In this document: one piece after another, positions 32,803-42,980 of the stretch
How positions within the stretch are numbered: position 1 is the first letter of the stretch
Layout: each line of letters opens with the position of its first letter
Made by a program: the position numbers and the translations under genes
The notes under the pieces: model-generated
The model's input: the letters and a program-made list of their open reading frames with translations, nothing else
Told to the model about the DNA's origin: nothing
Databases searched by the model: none
NCBI RefSeq assembly: GCF_002443295.1
Contig: NZ_BAOS01000045.1
Location: 120,976-184,975, forward strand
Direction of reading: 5' to 3'
DNA length: 64,000 nucleotides
From: Candidatus Scalindua japonica
GTDB lineage: Bacteria > Planctomycetota > Brocadiia > Brocadiales > Scalinduaceae

Positions 32803-33492
32803 ATGAAATTAGCAATTATGCAACCTTATCTCTTTCCGTACGTTGGATATTTCCAGCTTATAAATGCTGTTGATACTTTTGTTATTTATGATGATGTTAA
32901 TTATATAAAACAGGGATGGATTAATAGAAATTATATTCTTATTAATGGCAAAAAACATTTAATTTCTTTGGGCGTTAATGGAGCAAGCAGTTTTAAGCTA
33001 ATTAATGAAATTAAGATTGGAACTAATAGAGATAAATTAGTAAAAACAATATTTCAATCATACATAAAGGCTCCGTATTTTGAAGAAGTTTTTCCAGTTA
33101 TAAAGGAGAGTTTACTTTTTCAAGATGATAATCTTGCGAAATATATAACCAATAATCTGAAAAAAATAGCAGATATTTTAAATATAAAAACTGAATTTAT
33201 AGTTTCTTCTGGGTTAGAAAATGATAAAAATTTAAAAGGGCAAGATAAAGTCTTGGATATTTGTAAGATGCTAAAAACTAGTACTTACATTAATGCTACA
33301 GGTGGTTATGAGTTATATTCTAGAGAAAAATTTAAAAAAAATCATATCGATCTTTATTTTATTAAGGCAAAAAAAATAACTTATAAACAATTTAACAATG
33401 ATTTTGTACCAAATTTATCAATTATAGATTTGCTGATGTTTAATTCAAGAAGTGAAGTACAAAGACTATTAAATGAATACGAGTTAGTTTGA
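32803..33492 (+). CDS. WbqC-like protein
   Basis: 229 aa. The opening KLAIMQPYLFPYVGYFQLIN, followed by FVIYDDVNYIKQGWINRN and the later ATGGYELYS and FVPNLSIIDLLMFNS, is typical of the WbqC family. These proteins occur in polysaccharide clusters, usually next to an aminotransferase-like gene and often thought to take part in attaching amino-acid or amide groups to sugars, though the reaction is unproven. The next gene starts at the stop (TGATG), so the two are coupled. Confidence 0.9.
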   Translation: MKLAIMQPYLFPYVGYFQLINAVDTFVIYDDVNYIKQGWINRNYILINGKKHLISLGVNGASSFKLINEIKIGTNRDKLVKTIFQSYIKAPYFEEVFPVIKESLLFQDDNLAKYITNNLKKIADILNIKTEFIVSSGLENDKNLKGQDKVLDICKMLKTSTYINATGGYELYSREKFKKNHIDLYFIKAKKITYKQFNNDFVPNLSIIDLLMFNSRSEVQRLLNEYELV

Positions 33493-34442
33493 TGAAAGAA
33501 ATTGGAGGTTTTTTTGGATTAGAACTTAATAGGGGAAAAGAATGCCATTCCAAAGCTATAAGACTAAATAGTGGCCGGAAGGCTCTTTGGTATTTTATAA
33601 AAGTTGCGAAGCCTAAGAGAATTTATCTGCCATATTATATTTGTGATAGTGTGATTTCACATATTCAAAGAGAAAATGTCTCTATTGGTTTTTATCATAT
33701 TAACAATTATTTTGAGCCTTTAATTGATGGTGTTATTTCTTCAAATAATTTTATGCTTTATGTAAATTATTTTGGTATTAATGAAAAAAATATTCACAAG
33801 TTAGCAGCAAATCATAAATATTTGATAATAGATAATTCTCAGGCTTTTTTTTCTAAACCGATAGAAAATTTATGTACATTTTACTCACCGAGAAAGTTCT
33901 TTGGTGTTCCCGATGGAGGGTATTTATATATCGATGAAATTCTGGAAGAATCGTTAGAAAATGATATATCGTACAATAAGTGTGAACATTTATTGAAGAG
34001 ATTGGATGTAGGTGCCAGTACGAGCTATGAAATATATAAAAATAATGAAGAATTATTAGAGGATGCACCAATCAAAAGGATGTCAAAGCTTACACAGAGT
34101 TTACTTGCCTCGATTGATTATGCTCAAGCTAAGTCCGCTAGGGAAAGAAACTTCTTGTCCTTTCATAAGGTTTTTTCAAGTTTGAATGAGTTGGAACTAT
34201 CCGTTGAAAATTTAAATGGACCAATGGTTTATCCACTTTTAATCTCAAAAGATGGTTTAAAAGAGTATTTGATCAAGAATGGTATTTACGTTGCGACATA
34301 TTGGAAGGAGGTTTTAGAAAGGGTAAAGAAGAGTAGTTTAGAATACAAGTTTACAGAATTTCTAATTCCTTTACCCATAGATCAAAGATATGGATCGAGT
34401 GATGTGAATAAAATTATTGATATGGTAATAAACTTTGTCTGA
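33492..34442 (+). CDS. DegT-like PLP-fold protein paired with WbqC
   Basis: 316 aa from ATG 33492, overlapping the wbqC-like stop by one base. A divergent fold-type I pattern is visible: RLNSGRKALWYFIKVA, RIYLPYYICDSVISHI, LIIDNSQAFF and FYSPRKFFGVPDGGYLYID, where the Lys in SPRKFFG is the candidate PLP anchor. It is shorter than standard DegT enzymes. WbqC plus this kind of protein is a recurrent pair in glycan loci and probably makes one modified sugar. The AT-rich sequence differs somewhat from the following genes. Confidence 0.78.
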   Translation: MKEIGGFFGLELNRGKECHSKAIRLNSGRKALWYFIKVAKPKRIYLPYYICDSVISHIQRENVSIGFYHINNYFEPLIDGVISSNNFMLYVNYFGINEKNIHKLAANHKYLIIDNSQAFFSKPIENLCTFYSPRKFFGVPDGGYLYIDEILEESLENDISYNKCEHLLKRLDVGASTSYEIYKNNEELLEDAPIKRMSKLTQSLLASIDYAQAKSARERNFLSFHKVFSSLNELELSVENLNGPMVYPLLISKDGLKEYLIKNGIYVATYWKEVLERVKKSSLEYKFTEFLIPLPIDQRYGSSDVNKIIDMVINFV

Positions 34443-34533
34443 AATAGATTTATTAAAGAGCAATACTAATATTAAAATTAATGTAATTTTACTTCATAAA
34501 TTATGTGATTAAGTTGACAAGTAAAATATAAAG

Positions 34534-35532
34534 ATGAAAAGGAGAAACAAGCATCAAAAAAATGAAAACCTAGAGATTATATTAAAGGAAATTAACAGCA
34601 TCTTATGTCCGATTGAGGATAAAATCATAGAAAACTATAGAATGCCAGAATATCCAATAGTTTTAATCACTGGATGCGCAAGATCAGGTTCTACACTATT
34701 ATTGCAGTGGCTAGCAGGTTTAGGGTATTTTTGTTACCCATCAAATATACTATCGAGGTTTTATGGTGCTCCGTGTATAGGTGCTAAAATTCAATTGATG
34801 CTGACAAAATATGACTTTAATAATGAAATATTCGATTTTAATGAGGAAGTTCCTTTTGAATCTGTTCTTGGTAAAACTAAGGGAGCTTTAGCTCCCAATG
34901 AATTCTGGTATTTCTGGAGACGTTTTTTCCCATATGGAGAAATTCAATATCTGGACGAACAATCTTTGAAACAGGTTGACGCTGACAAATTTGTAGCCGA
35001 GCTAGCAGCCGTTGAGGCAGTATTCAATAAACCTGTTGCTTTAAAAGGTTTGATCATAAATTGGAATATCCCTTATGTCTCCAGCATATTTGATAAGATT
35101 TTATTCATCAATGTTAAGCGTCATCCGTTTTATAGCATTCAATCACTATTAGACGCCAGAGTCAAGTATTACGGTAATCGAAAGGCATGGTATTCGTTCA
35201 AACCGAGAGAATATGAGGGACTCAAAGACCTTGAACCGTGCAGACAGGTTGCGGGACAAGTGTTTCATACGAATTGTGCTATCGAAAAAGGGCTTAGCCA
35301 AATTGATGCTAAACGATGTCTGAACGTCAACTATGAAGAGTTTTGTATGGACCCAGAGAAAATTTTTCAACAGATTGTTAATAAATTAGCAGATCAGGGT
35401 TACAGGGCAGATTGGCGTTATACAGGACAGGATAGTTTTCAACCCACAAATCAGATTCGATTGCCAGAAGAGGAAGGCGAAAAAGTCATTGAATCTTACA
35501 AGTTTTTTTCAGGTGAGGAGTTAGTATTATGA
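34534..35532 (+). CDS. Sulfotransferase family protein
   Basis: 332 aa. The PAPS-binding loop is VLITGCARSGSTLLLQWLAG near residues 45-64. FINVKRHPFYSIQSLLDAR, near 190-208, fits the 3'-phosphate region, and NVNYEEFCMDPEKIF follows. It is a different subfamily from the one at 31038. Its stop overlaps the ATG of a decayed aminotransferase gene (35529), as if the two once formed a coupled pair. Confidence 0.85.
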   Translation: MKRRNKHQKNENLEIILKEINSILCPIEDKIIENYRMPEYPIVLITGCARSGSTLLLQWLAGLGYFCYPSNILSRFYGAPCIGAKIQLMLTKYDFNNEIFDFNEEVPFESVLGKTKGALAPNEFWYFWRRFFPYGEIQYLDEQSLKQVDADKFVAELAAVEAVFNKPVALKGLIINWNIPYVSSIFDKILFINVKRHPFYSIQSLLDARVKYYGNRKAWYSFKPREYEGLKDLEPCRQVAGQVFHTNCAIEKGLSQIDAKRCLNVNYEEFCMDPEKIFQQIVNKLADQGYRADWRYTGQDSFQPTNQIRLPEEEGEKVIESYKFFSGEELVL

Positions 35533-35710
35533 ACAAAAAACGATTAGATGATTTTGCTAACTTTAATGGAGAGCCTACTTTCAATGAAGTGCATCATGTT
35601 CGTTGTAGAACATTGGTAATCACCAAAAGTTTTAGAAGTATATCAATAATATACTCAATCGACGTTGGTTGACTAGCCTAGGTCACTATATGCAGGGATT
35701 ATATTTAGAT
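35529..35710 (+). pseudogene. 5' relic of a DegT-type aminotransferase
   Basis: Starts at ATGA overlapping the sulfotransferase. The frame reads FNGEPTFNEVHHVRC and then shifts. Nucleotides 35577-35700 align with 37062-37190 of the intact aminotransferase gene, including the segment encoding QRWLTNRGHYV, here RRWLTSLGHYM after a frameshift. The alignment is lost by about 35710, and 35711-35950 has nothing recognisable. It is a decayed duplicate of the gene at 37018. Confidence 0.75.
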
Positions 35711-35950
35711 CGGAATCAAATAGGGATCGTGACTCATAATGGTTTTTCTTTATACTCACATATAGAAAACCACAGACCATTGAGTGCCTTATCACATGTT
35801 TTGTTATTGAGAGTATCGTTCAAAAATTAAGGCTGCCTATAAAATTTTCAGAGATAATATAAGCATGTGAGAAATAAGCAGGTGGCATTCTGTTTCTTAA
35901 ACAGAAAATTAATTGAAATAATAATGTGAATTTTAAAATACATAACAAAG

Positions 35951-36853
35951 ATGAAAATACTCACATTCTCAAAGAAAGATTATAATAAAACTATTTTAAT
36001 ATCAAGTATGGGAAGAAGTGGCAGCACACTCTTAAATAATTTACTTAATTGTAACTCTGACTTTAGAGGGATTTTTGAACCATTTTTCCCTGAAAAAGTC
36101 GCACTTGCAAAACCATTTATTTATCCCTTATACATAAGACCTGAAAATAAAGACAGGAAATATTTAGTTCCAGCCAGAAAAATACTAACAGGAACTGTAA
36201 AAAATCAATGGACAGAAGAACTCAACACAAATCAATCATCAAAAAAATTATTAATTAAGGATATTAGGATTAATCTTTTTTTAAAATGGATAAACACTCA
36301 CTTTCCGAATATAGAAATAATTTTACTTATGAGGAATCCATTTGCTGTAGCGGACTCATGGATAAATGCTAACTTTGGAGATGGTTCTCGTTCCAGATCT
36401 AGAATTATAGCGCAAAAAGAATTAATCAATGACTTCTTGCAACCATTTAAGCATGATTATCTTGCTATTGACGATGCATATTTAAGAGCGATTTTTTTTT
36501 GGTGTATTTATTATTATGTTCCATTGAAACAATTCAATCCGAAAGACATATCAATCATATGTTATGAAAACTTAATTACAAACTTAGACGAGGAATTGAG
36601 ATATATTATAAATAACTTACATATAGAAATTGATTTCAAACATGCAAATCAAGTTCTAAATAAACCCACCCACACAACGAGAAAGAGCAGTGATTTATTA
36701 AAGCCTTCAAATACAATACGTTCATGGGCAAATCTGATAAGCAATTCAACTATTGACAGGGGTTATGAAATAATGAGTCTATTTAATATGGAGAATTTTT
36801 ACAGGAACGACGGAACGCCTGACAAGCATGCAATTGTACATTATTTACAATAA
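35951..36853 (+). CDS. Sulfotransferase family protein
   Basis: 300 aa. PAPS-binding loop ILISSMGRSGSTLLNNLL near residues 15-32, IFEPFFPEK (substrate side), and IEIILLMRNPFAVADSWI near 120-137 as the 3'-phosphate motif. SIICYENLI and a late Arg/Lys-rich part follow. It is separated by 164 nt from the aminotransferase gene, giving a second sulfotransferase-aminotransferase unit after the decayed one at 34534-35710. Confidence 0.87.
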   Translation: MKILTFSKKDYNKTILISSMGRSGSTLLNNLLNCNSDFRGIFEPFFPEKVALAKPFIYPLYIRPENKDRKYLVPARKILTGTVKNQWTEELNTNQSSKKLLIKDIRINLFLKWINTHFPNIEIILLMRNPFAVADSWINANFGDGSRSRSRIIAQKELINDFLQPFKHDYLAIDDAYLRAIFFWCIYYYVPLKQFNPKDISIICYENLITNLDEELRYIINNLHIEIDFKHANQVLNKPTHTTRKSSDLLKPSNTIRSWANLISNSTIDRGYEIMSLFNMENFYRNDGTPDKHAIVHYLQ

Positions 36854-37017
36854 TGATTTTTTATACAAAGAAAGCTTGGTCTGAAGCAGGCATTACTCAA
36901 CTTCAAGTAAAGGAAAATTATTAGCAGGAGTCAAAGTCAAAACTTCTACTGGCAAATAAAAAAATATTTTGAAGGTTCAGATGCTTTTAAGAAATTATCA
37001 AAAGCGGATATAAACAT

Positions 37018-38223
37018 ATGATTAAAACAGTAAAAAATCTGGCAATCTTCGGTGGTAAGCCGGCTTTCAACGAAGTGCTTCATGTTGGTTGTCCAAACAT
37101 TGGTAACCGTCAAAGGTTTTTGAAGTATATCAACGATATACTCGATCAGCGTTGGTTGACTAACAGAGGTCACTATGTGCGAGAATTTGAGCAAAAAATA
37201 GCTGATCTGATTGGTGTAAAACACTGTATTGCAATGTGCAATGGTACGGTGGCATTGGAGATTGCAATCAGGGCTTTAGACCTCAGGGGGGAGGTTATTA
37301 TTCCTTCCTTTACTTTCATCGCTACGGCCCATGCATTACAGTGGCAGGAAATAACGCCGGTGTTCTGTGACATAGACCCTGACTCTCATAATATTGATCC
37401 GGGCCGAGTTGAAGAATTGATCACACCTCGTACAACCGGCATCATCGGTGTACATATCTGGGGACGTCCTTGTGATGTAAAAGCTTTAGCAGAGATTGCG
37501 CAAAGAAGGAATCTGAAGCTGTTGTATGATGCGGCCCATGCGTTTGCATGCTCGCACAGCGGGCAGAAGATTGGCAACTTTGGTGATGCGGAGGTATTCA
37601 GCTTCCATGCAACTAAGTTTTTCAACTCTCTTGAGGGAGGGGCCGTTGTAACGAATAATGATGAATTAGCAACTAAGATCAGGCTGATGAAGAATTTTGG
37701 TTTTGATGGGATGGACAATGTGACTTATATCGGAACAAATGGTAAGATGAACGAGGTATCTGCAGCGATGGGTTTGGTTTCATTGGAAAGTTTAGACGAA
37801 TTCATTAACATAAACCGGCAAAACTATGATTTGTACCACAATTATTTGTCTTGTATCTCAGGAATCAACCTGCAACGCTATGATGAAAGTGAGGATAATA
37901 ATTTCCATTATATAATTATGGAAATAGATATTGATAAGATAGAAATTAGTCGTGACCAGTTGATGAATATTCTCCATGCTGAAAATGTTAGAGTGCGGCG
38001 TTATTTCTATCCAAGCTGTCACCGGATGGAACCATACCGCTCATATTATCCGACTGCGGGTTTACTATTACCTGAGACAGAGAAACTTTCTGAACGTGTA
38101 CTGTGCTTGCCTACTGGATCAGCTGTTCGACCCGAAGACATAAAAGAAATCTGTCAAATTATTGGATTTGCTGTGGAACATGGTGATGAAATAAGCTCAA
38201 GGTTAACGGAAAGGCAGGAATGA
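37018..38223 (+). CDS. DegT/DnrJ/EryC1/StrS aminotransferase
   Basis: 401 aa with all family landmarks: IAMCNGTVALEIAIRAL, GEVIIPSFTFIATAHAL, CDIDPDSHNIDP, LLYDAAHAFAC and FSFHATKFFNSLEGGAVVTN with the Schiff-base Lys in HATKFF, then GTNGKMNEVSAAMGL. It converts a 3- or 4-keto nucleotide sugar into the amino sugar with PLP and glutamate. It is intact, and is the presumed source of the decayed copy at 35529. GC is higher than in the neighbouring sulfotransferase genes. Confidence 0.93.
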   Translation: MIKTVKNLAIFGGKPAFNEVLHVGCPNIGNRQRFLKYINDILDQRWLTNRGHYVREFEQKIADLIGVKHCIAMCNGTVALEIAIRALDLRGEVIIPSFTFIATAHALQWQEITPVFCDIDPDSHNIDPGRVEELITPRTTGIIGVHIWGRPCDVKALAEIAQRRNLKLLYDAAHAFACSHSGQKIGNFGDAEVFSFHATKFFNSLEGGAVVTNNDELATKIRLMKNFGFDGMDNVTYIGTNGKMNEVSAAMGLVSLESLDEFININRQNYDLYHNYLSCISGINLQRYDESEDNNFHYIIMEIDIDKIEISRDQLMNILHAENVRVRRYFYPSCHRMEPYRSYYPTAGLLLPETEKLSERVLCLPTGSAVRPEDIKEICQIIGFAVEHGDEISSRLTERQE

Positions 38224-38249
38224 ATAGACTTGGATAGAGGTGATGAGGT

Positions 38250-39227
38250 ATGAAAGTCAGTGTTTGTATGCTAACGTATAACCATGAGAAATTCATATCT
38301 CAGGCAATTGAAAGTGTACTGATGCAAAAAACTGATTTTGACTATGAATTGCTGATAGGAGAAGATGATTCATCAGACAATACCAGGGAGATTGTAAAAG
38401 AATATGCTGAAAAATACCCTGATAAAATTCGATTGTTTTTAAATGATAGAAGGAATGTTATCTTCATCAATGGAAAGCCCACAGGAAGGTGGAACTTCAT
38501 TAATAACCTTAAACATGCAAGTGGAGAATATGTTGCTTTGCTTGATGGTGATGACTACTGGACAGATGAGTACAAGCTACAGAAACAGGTTGATTATTTG
38601 GATAATAACCCAGAAATTACAATTTGTTTCCATAAATTGACGATGATTTTTGAAAATGGAAAAAAAGAATCAGAAGCTTATCCTTCTCCCCAAGTAAAAA
38701 AAAGTTACACCATCGAAGACTTGATTAAAGGGAATTTCATTGGTTCATGCTCCACTATGTTTCGTAATGGCTTAATTCTTGAATTTCCAGACTGGTTTTA
38801 TCAAACACCATTAGGTGATTGGCCATTACACATTCTAAATGCACACCATGGAAAAATTGGATGTATTACTCAAGATATGGGTGTTTACAGAATCCATAGT
38901 GGTGGTTTGTGGTATTCAAAAGGACTTGCCGAAAATTATTTAGGAGAAATCAAGTCATATAGAATTTTTTTTAAGCACCTTGATCGAAAATATGGAGAAT
39001 TGATCAAATCTGGAATTTCTCATCGTTATTATTTGTTATATGAACTATACAAACAGAAGAACGACCGGTCAGGTGCCGTTTTATATCTTTTTAAATGTTT
39101 TAAGGCATATCCCGGTAATCCTGTTTTACCTTATCGTAAACTAATACGTGAAGTTTTAGATTTGTTTCCACCGGGAGTTATAAAGATATTGACTCTATTG
39201 AAAAAGCAGTTATACCTCGATCGTTAG
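38250..39227 (+). CDS. Glycosyltransferase, GT2 family
   Basis: 325 aa, 26 nt after the aminotransferase. GT2 landmarks are KVSVCMLTYNHEKFISQAIE, LLIGEDDSSDNTREIV, and the metal site YVALLDGDDYWTDEYKL, followed by FIGSCSTMFRNG and LGDWPLHI. It has no membrane segment and is probably a peripheral inner-membrane enzyme that adds one sugar to the lipid-linked repeat. The donor is unknown. Confidence 0.9.
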   Translation: MKVSVCMLTYNHEKFISQAIESVLMQKTDFDYELLIGEDDSSDNTREIVKEYAEKYPDKIRLFLNDRRNVIFINGKPTGRWNFINNLKHASGEYVALLDGDDYWTDEYKLQKQVDYLDNNPEITICFHKLTMIFENGKKESEAYPSPQVKKSYTIEDLIKGNFIGSCSTMFRNGLILEFPDWFYQTPLGDWPLHILNAHHGKIGCITQDMGVYRIHSGGLWYSKGLAENYLGEIKSYRIFFKHLDRKYGELIKSGISHRYYLLYELYKQKNDRSGAVLYLFKCFKAYPGNPVLPYRKLIREVLDLFPPGVIKILTLLKKQLYLDR

Positions 39228-39471
39228 TTTACCATACTTTTTTTTGTTACGGCAGAGGCTTTTAAAAATTATTTTCTTGATATACAATCAAGGTTTACTT
39301 TTGATTAATTTGGACAGACATGAAAAATAGTCTATCATAAATTAACCCGTCATAATAATTAATTAAAGATATTTTTGTCTTATTGGATGAATAGTTATAC
39401 AGCTATATGAGAACTTATTACTAAATCTATTTTGCACTTAATACCAATAAAAGAAGTTGTTGTTCAGGATA

Positions 39472-40631
39472 ATGCCTAAAAAAATTCTATTCATTAGTCA
39501 TGATGCTTCACGGACAGGTGCTCCAATCATTTTGTTGAACTTTTTAAGATGGTTTCAGGATAATACCAATATTCCTTTTAGGATTATTCTAAGAGAAGAT
39601 GGCGAACTAAAACCTGAATTCCAAGCATTGGCTCCAGTCAATATTTTTAATATTAAAAATATCCCCAACGATGGTTTAATTAAAAAAATTTTTTTCATCC
39701 CCGCATCCAGGCATTAAAAAATCGGTTTTGTCGAAAACGTCTTAAAAAGCAACTTAGTGATGACAATATAGGTCTTATTTATTCAAACACCATTACAAAT
39801 GGTGAGATTCTGAGATTTCTGCTTGATCTAAATTGTCCTGTTATTACTCATGTTCATGAACTTGAATATGCGATACGCCAAGCTCAATCAAATACGTTTG
39901 AGAGTAACAAACGGCACTATATTGCCGTGTCACAAGCCGTTAAAAACAATCTAGTGCAAAAACACCAGATTCCGGAAAATGAAATAGATATGGTTCATGG
40001 ATTTGTTCCAGGTTCAGTCTTAAGCATCAAACCGGATAATGCTGGTCAGATACGGAAATTACTTGATATTCCGGAAACCGCTTTTATTGTTGGCGGCTCC
40101 GGTATGACAACCTGGGCAAAAGGTAAGACACTTTTTGTTCAACTTGCATTTGATGTTATTAGAAGGCTTCAGGATAGGTGTGTACATTTTGTATGGGTGG
40201 GTGGGGGCGGGCGGAATGGTATCGATTACTACCAGATTCAGCACGACATCAATCACGCTGGTTTATCAGAGCGAGTACATATAATACCTCATGTGTCAAA
40301 TCCCATTGATTACTACGCCGACTTTAATGTTTTTGCCATGATTTCACGTGAAGATTCATATCCATTAGTAAACCTTGAAGTTGCAGCCCTTGGAAAACCC
40401 ATCATCTGCTTTGATAAAGCGGGAGGTACTCCTGAATTTGTTGAGGATGATGCAGGTTTTGTTGTGCCATATCTCGATATTCATGCAATGGCTGACAAAG
40501 TTATTATTCTGGCCAATGATGACGGATTAAGAAAAAAACTTGGATGCAGGGCTTCTGAAAAAGTTAGAGAGAAAAATGATATAGAAGTCTGTGCTCCAAA
40601 AATCCTAGATATTATTGATAGATTTATTTAA
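39472..40631 (+). pseudogene. Glycosyltransferase, GT4 family, frameshifted
   Basis: Frame one (39472-39717) reads KKILFISHDASRTGAPIILL, the N-terminal Rossmann start of GT4, and ends in a stop soon after a run of seven A and seven T (39682-39695). In the next frame the protein continues without a gap: FFHPRIQALKNRFCRKRLKK, THVHELEYAIRQAQ, YIAVSQAVKN and then the C-terminal donor domain (FIVGGSGMTTWAKGKTLF, ISREDSYPLVNLEVAALGKP, FDKAGGTPEFV). Restored, it is about 386 aa. Slippage at the A7T7 run, in the cell or in sequencing, is the simplest cause. Confidence 0.85.
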
Positions 40632-40835
40632 AAATAATAAGACTTTCTCTTCCGTGACTGATGTCAAAAATTAACTGGACAAATACATTCGCTTGAGAAA
40701 AATAATAACAACTTTGGCCTTTCTGAATAATGTGATTGTTGTGTTGATCCGCATAGAAGCTCGTTGCAATCCATAAGTTGTGAATATAACAAATGCATTT
40801 CTCTTATACAATTATTGAATTAATGTGTACCTAAT

Positions 40836-41705
40836 ATGGATCCACAAATTAAACCTCTGGTTTCTATAGCAATTCTAACTAAAAATGGCGGTAGTGACTT
40901 CGAATCATGTCTAATTGCAATTTACTCACAGCTAACTGATTTTAAATTTGAAGTTATAATCGTTGATTCCGGATCAACGGATGGTACACTTAGATATTTG
41001 AACAGATATCCTGTCAGACTATATAAGATAAAGCCATATGAATTCAGTTTTGGTCCAACCAGGGATTATGCCTTCAGCCTCGCAAATGGTAAATACATTG
41101 TAACTCTATCACAGGATGTTATTCCCGCAAATAGAGAATGGTTAAGTAAACTTGTTAAACCGTTAATCCAGAGTGAAGCAGATGCTGTCCAGGGAAGAAC
41201 AATTCTTCCACGTGATAAAACAGTTTTCTACTGGGAAAAAAAAGGGTTATTTTATTTTACCAGTGAAGGGGATGAGTTTATTAGAAACTACGGGAATATA
41301 GGTGTATCTTTCTGTAGCTTTGCTATCAAACGTAACGCATGGTCGAAAACTCGTTTTGGTGATGCCGTGATGTGTGAAGATAAGGTTATACAAAGAAAAT
41401 TAGGTGATAAAGGTTACAAAATAACAAATGCGAAGGATTCAATAGCTTATCATGGCCACAATTATAACTTGAAATCTCTAATAAATCGTTGTGAAAATGA
41501 GGGTCTTGGCTGGAGATATGCGGGAGTAAGATACCCGTTTTCCCAGATGATTGGCGACGTAATACAAAAGAGATGGGTTTATAAGATTTTGATAAAAGGT
41601 TTGTTAAAGAGAGAGATAAAAACCCTAGCGGAAACCTTGTTTTTGCTGATACGACCAATATCTTTATTTAAAGGAAATAGATTTAATAAAGTTCTTAAGT
41701 CATGA
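40836..41705 (+). CDS. Glycosyltransferase, GT2 family (rhamnosyltransferase-like)
   Basis: 289 aa. SIAILTKNGGSDFESCL, VIIVDSGSTDGTLRYL and the TLSQDVIPANREWLSKLV stretch (SQD in place of a classic DXD) are typical of the WbbL/rhamnosyltransferase-like branch of GT2. CEDKVIQRKLGDKGYKI marks the acceptor/catalytic side. The C-terminal part holds no clear membrane helix. It overlaps the following GT2 gene by ATGA. Confidence 0.88.
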   Translation: MDPQIKPLVSIAILTKNGGSDFESCLIAIYSQLTDFKFEVIIVDSGSTDGTLRYLNRYPVRLYKIKPYEFSFGPTRDYAFSLANGKYIVTLSQDVIPANREWLSKLVKPLIQSEADAVQGRTILPRDKTVFYWEKKGLFYFTSEGDEFIRNYGNIGVSFCSFAIKRNAWSKTRFGDAVMCEDKVIQRKLGDKGYKITNAKDSIAYHGHNYNLKSLINRCENEGLGWRYAGVRYPFSQMIGDVIQKRWVYKILIKGLLKREIKTLAETLFLLIRPISLFKGNRFNKVLKS

Positions 41706-42634
41706 ATATAAGCATAATCGTATGCACATATAATCGCGTTGATAGTTTAAATAGGACATTGCAGAGTATTAAAGCAATGACTGTATCAGATGATATAGAA
41801 TGGGAATTGCTTATTGTTGACAATAATTCAACCGACAATACAAGAAAAGTTGTTGATGAATTTATAAGTACTTCCGGGTTAAATTGCAGGTATATTCTTG
41901 AGGAGAATCAAGGACACTCTCATGCAAGAAACAGAGGAATTAATGAATCTTGTGGCGAAATCATTGCCTATACGGATGATGACGTAATTGTTGACAAATA
42001 CTGGTTGCAGAATATTGATAATGTTTTTAAAGAGAACAGCATTTCCTGTGTGGGTGGTAAGATATTGCCTATCTGGGAGATATCCTGTCCTGAATGGCTT
42101 GACAACAATCATGATTTTTATGGTAATTTAGCATTGCTCGATTACGGAGATAGCCCGTTTTATCTGGATAAACCGAAAATATGGGGAGCAAACTTTGTTG
42201 TCAAAAAGATAATGTTTGAAAAATATGGAACCTTTAACACCTCGCTGGGGAGGATATTCGGAAAGTTGTGCTCATTCGATGAAACAGATTTCCTCCAAAG
42301 ATTGATTGAAAATGGAGAGAAGATTTTGTATACACCAAATTTAATTGTACATCACTGTATCCCTGCTAAACGTATGCGTAAATCTTACTTTCGCAAATGG
42401 CGATTTGATAATAGTGAGATGTCGGCACTTCTTAAGGGACCTTGCCATGATAGAAATATAATTGGAGTTCCTTTGTATATGATCAGGCAAACATTTATAA
42501 TATTTTTTCAATGGATATTTACGCTTCCTCTTTCATGGTCAAGGCACTTCCGGAAAGAGTTAGAATTATTTGATAAAGTTGGTTTTATTTCCGGCTGTTT
42601 GAAGGTTAAGTGGAGCAGGAAATATAAATTATGA
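41702..42634 (+). CDS. Glycosyltransferase, GT2 family
   Basis: 310 aa. SIIVCTYNRVDSLNRTLQSI, LLIVDNNSTDNTRKVVDEF, IAYTDDDVIVDKYWLQNI (metal site TDDDV), and SFDETDFLQRLIENG as the catalytic-base region. It overlaps the upstream GT2 by 4 nt, so the two are likely made together and act in sequence on the repeat unit. Confidence 0.9.
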   Translation: MNISIIVCTYNRVDSLNRTLQSIKAMTVSDDIEWELLIVDNNSTDNTRKVVDEFISTSGLNCRYILEENQGHSHARNRGINESCGEIIAYTDDDVIVDKYWLQNIDNVFKENSISCVGGKILPIWEISCPEWLDNNHDFYGNLALLDYGDSPFYLDKPKIWGANFVVKKIMFEKYGTFNTSLGRIFGKLCSFDETDFLQRLIENGEKILYTPNLIVHHCIPAKRMRKSYFRKWRFDNSEMSALLKGPCHDRNIIGVPLYMIRQTFIIFFQWIFTLPLSWSRHFRKELELFDKVGFISGCLKVKWSRKYKL

Positions 42635-42746
42635 AGTTTCAGACATAATCACTCTCAAAAGATCAGTCTTATATTATCGTAGTCATTGATGCGGTGAGCT
42701 ATGCAAAGTCATATTGTAAAACGAGCAAAGTTGGTTTTATTTCCGG
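42575..42746 (+). repeat. 20-bp direct repeat pair
   Basis: AAAGTTGGTTTTATTTCCGG occurs at 42575-42594, in the end of the GT2 gene, and again at 42727-42746 in the spacer. Near-inverted segments lie at 42633-42645 and 42762-42774. The spacer 42635-42980 otherwise shows no gene. It may mark a small duplicated or inserted segment. Confidence 0.6.
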
Positions 42747-42980
42747 ATAATACTTCATATTTGTCTGAGACTTTTCAGGAGAGACATTTCTAGGATTTGT
42801 CTTCTACTGCCATTTGCCTGTTATGGTTCGGTAATCATAAAGCAAGCTTCAGTTTGATTGGTAGTAGTACGTAATCAATTAATCTTATTATAATCATAAG
42901 ATTCTTCATAAAAAGTTCTGGAAATAGAGATTATCGAATAGCTTTCCTTTCTTTGTTTCATAAATCTGCTTGTAAATTGA

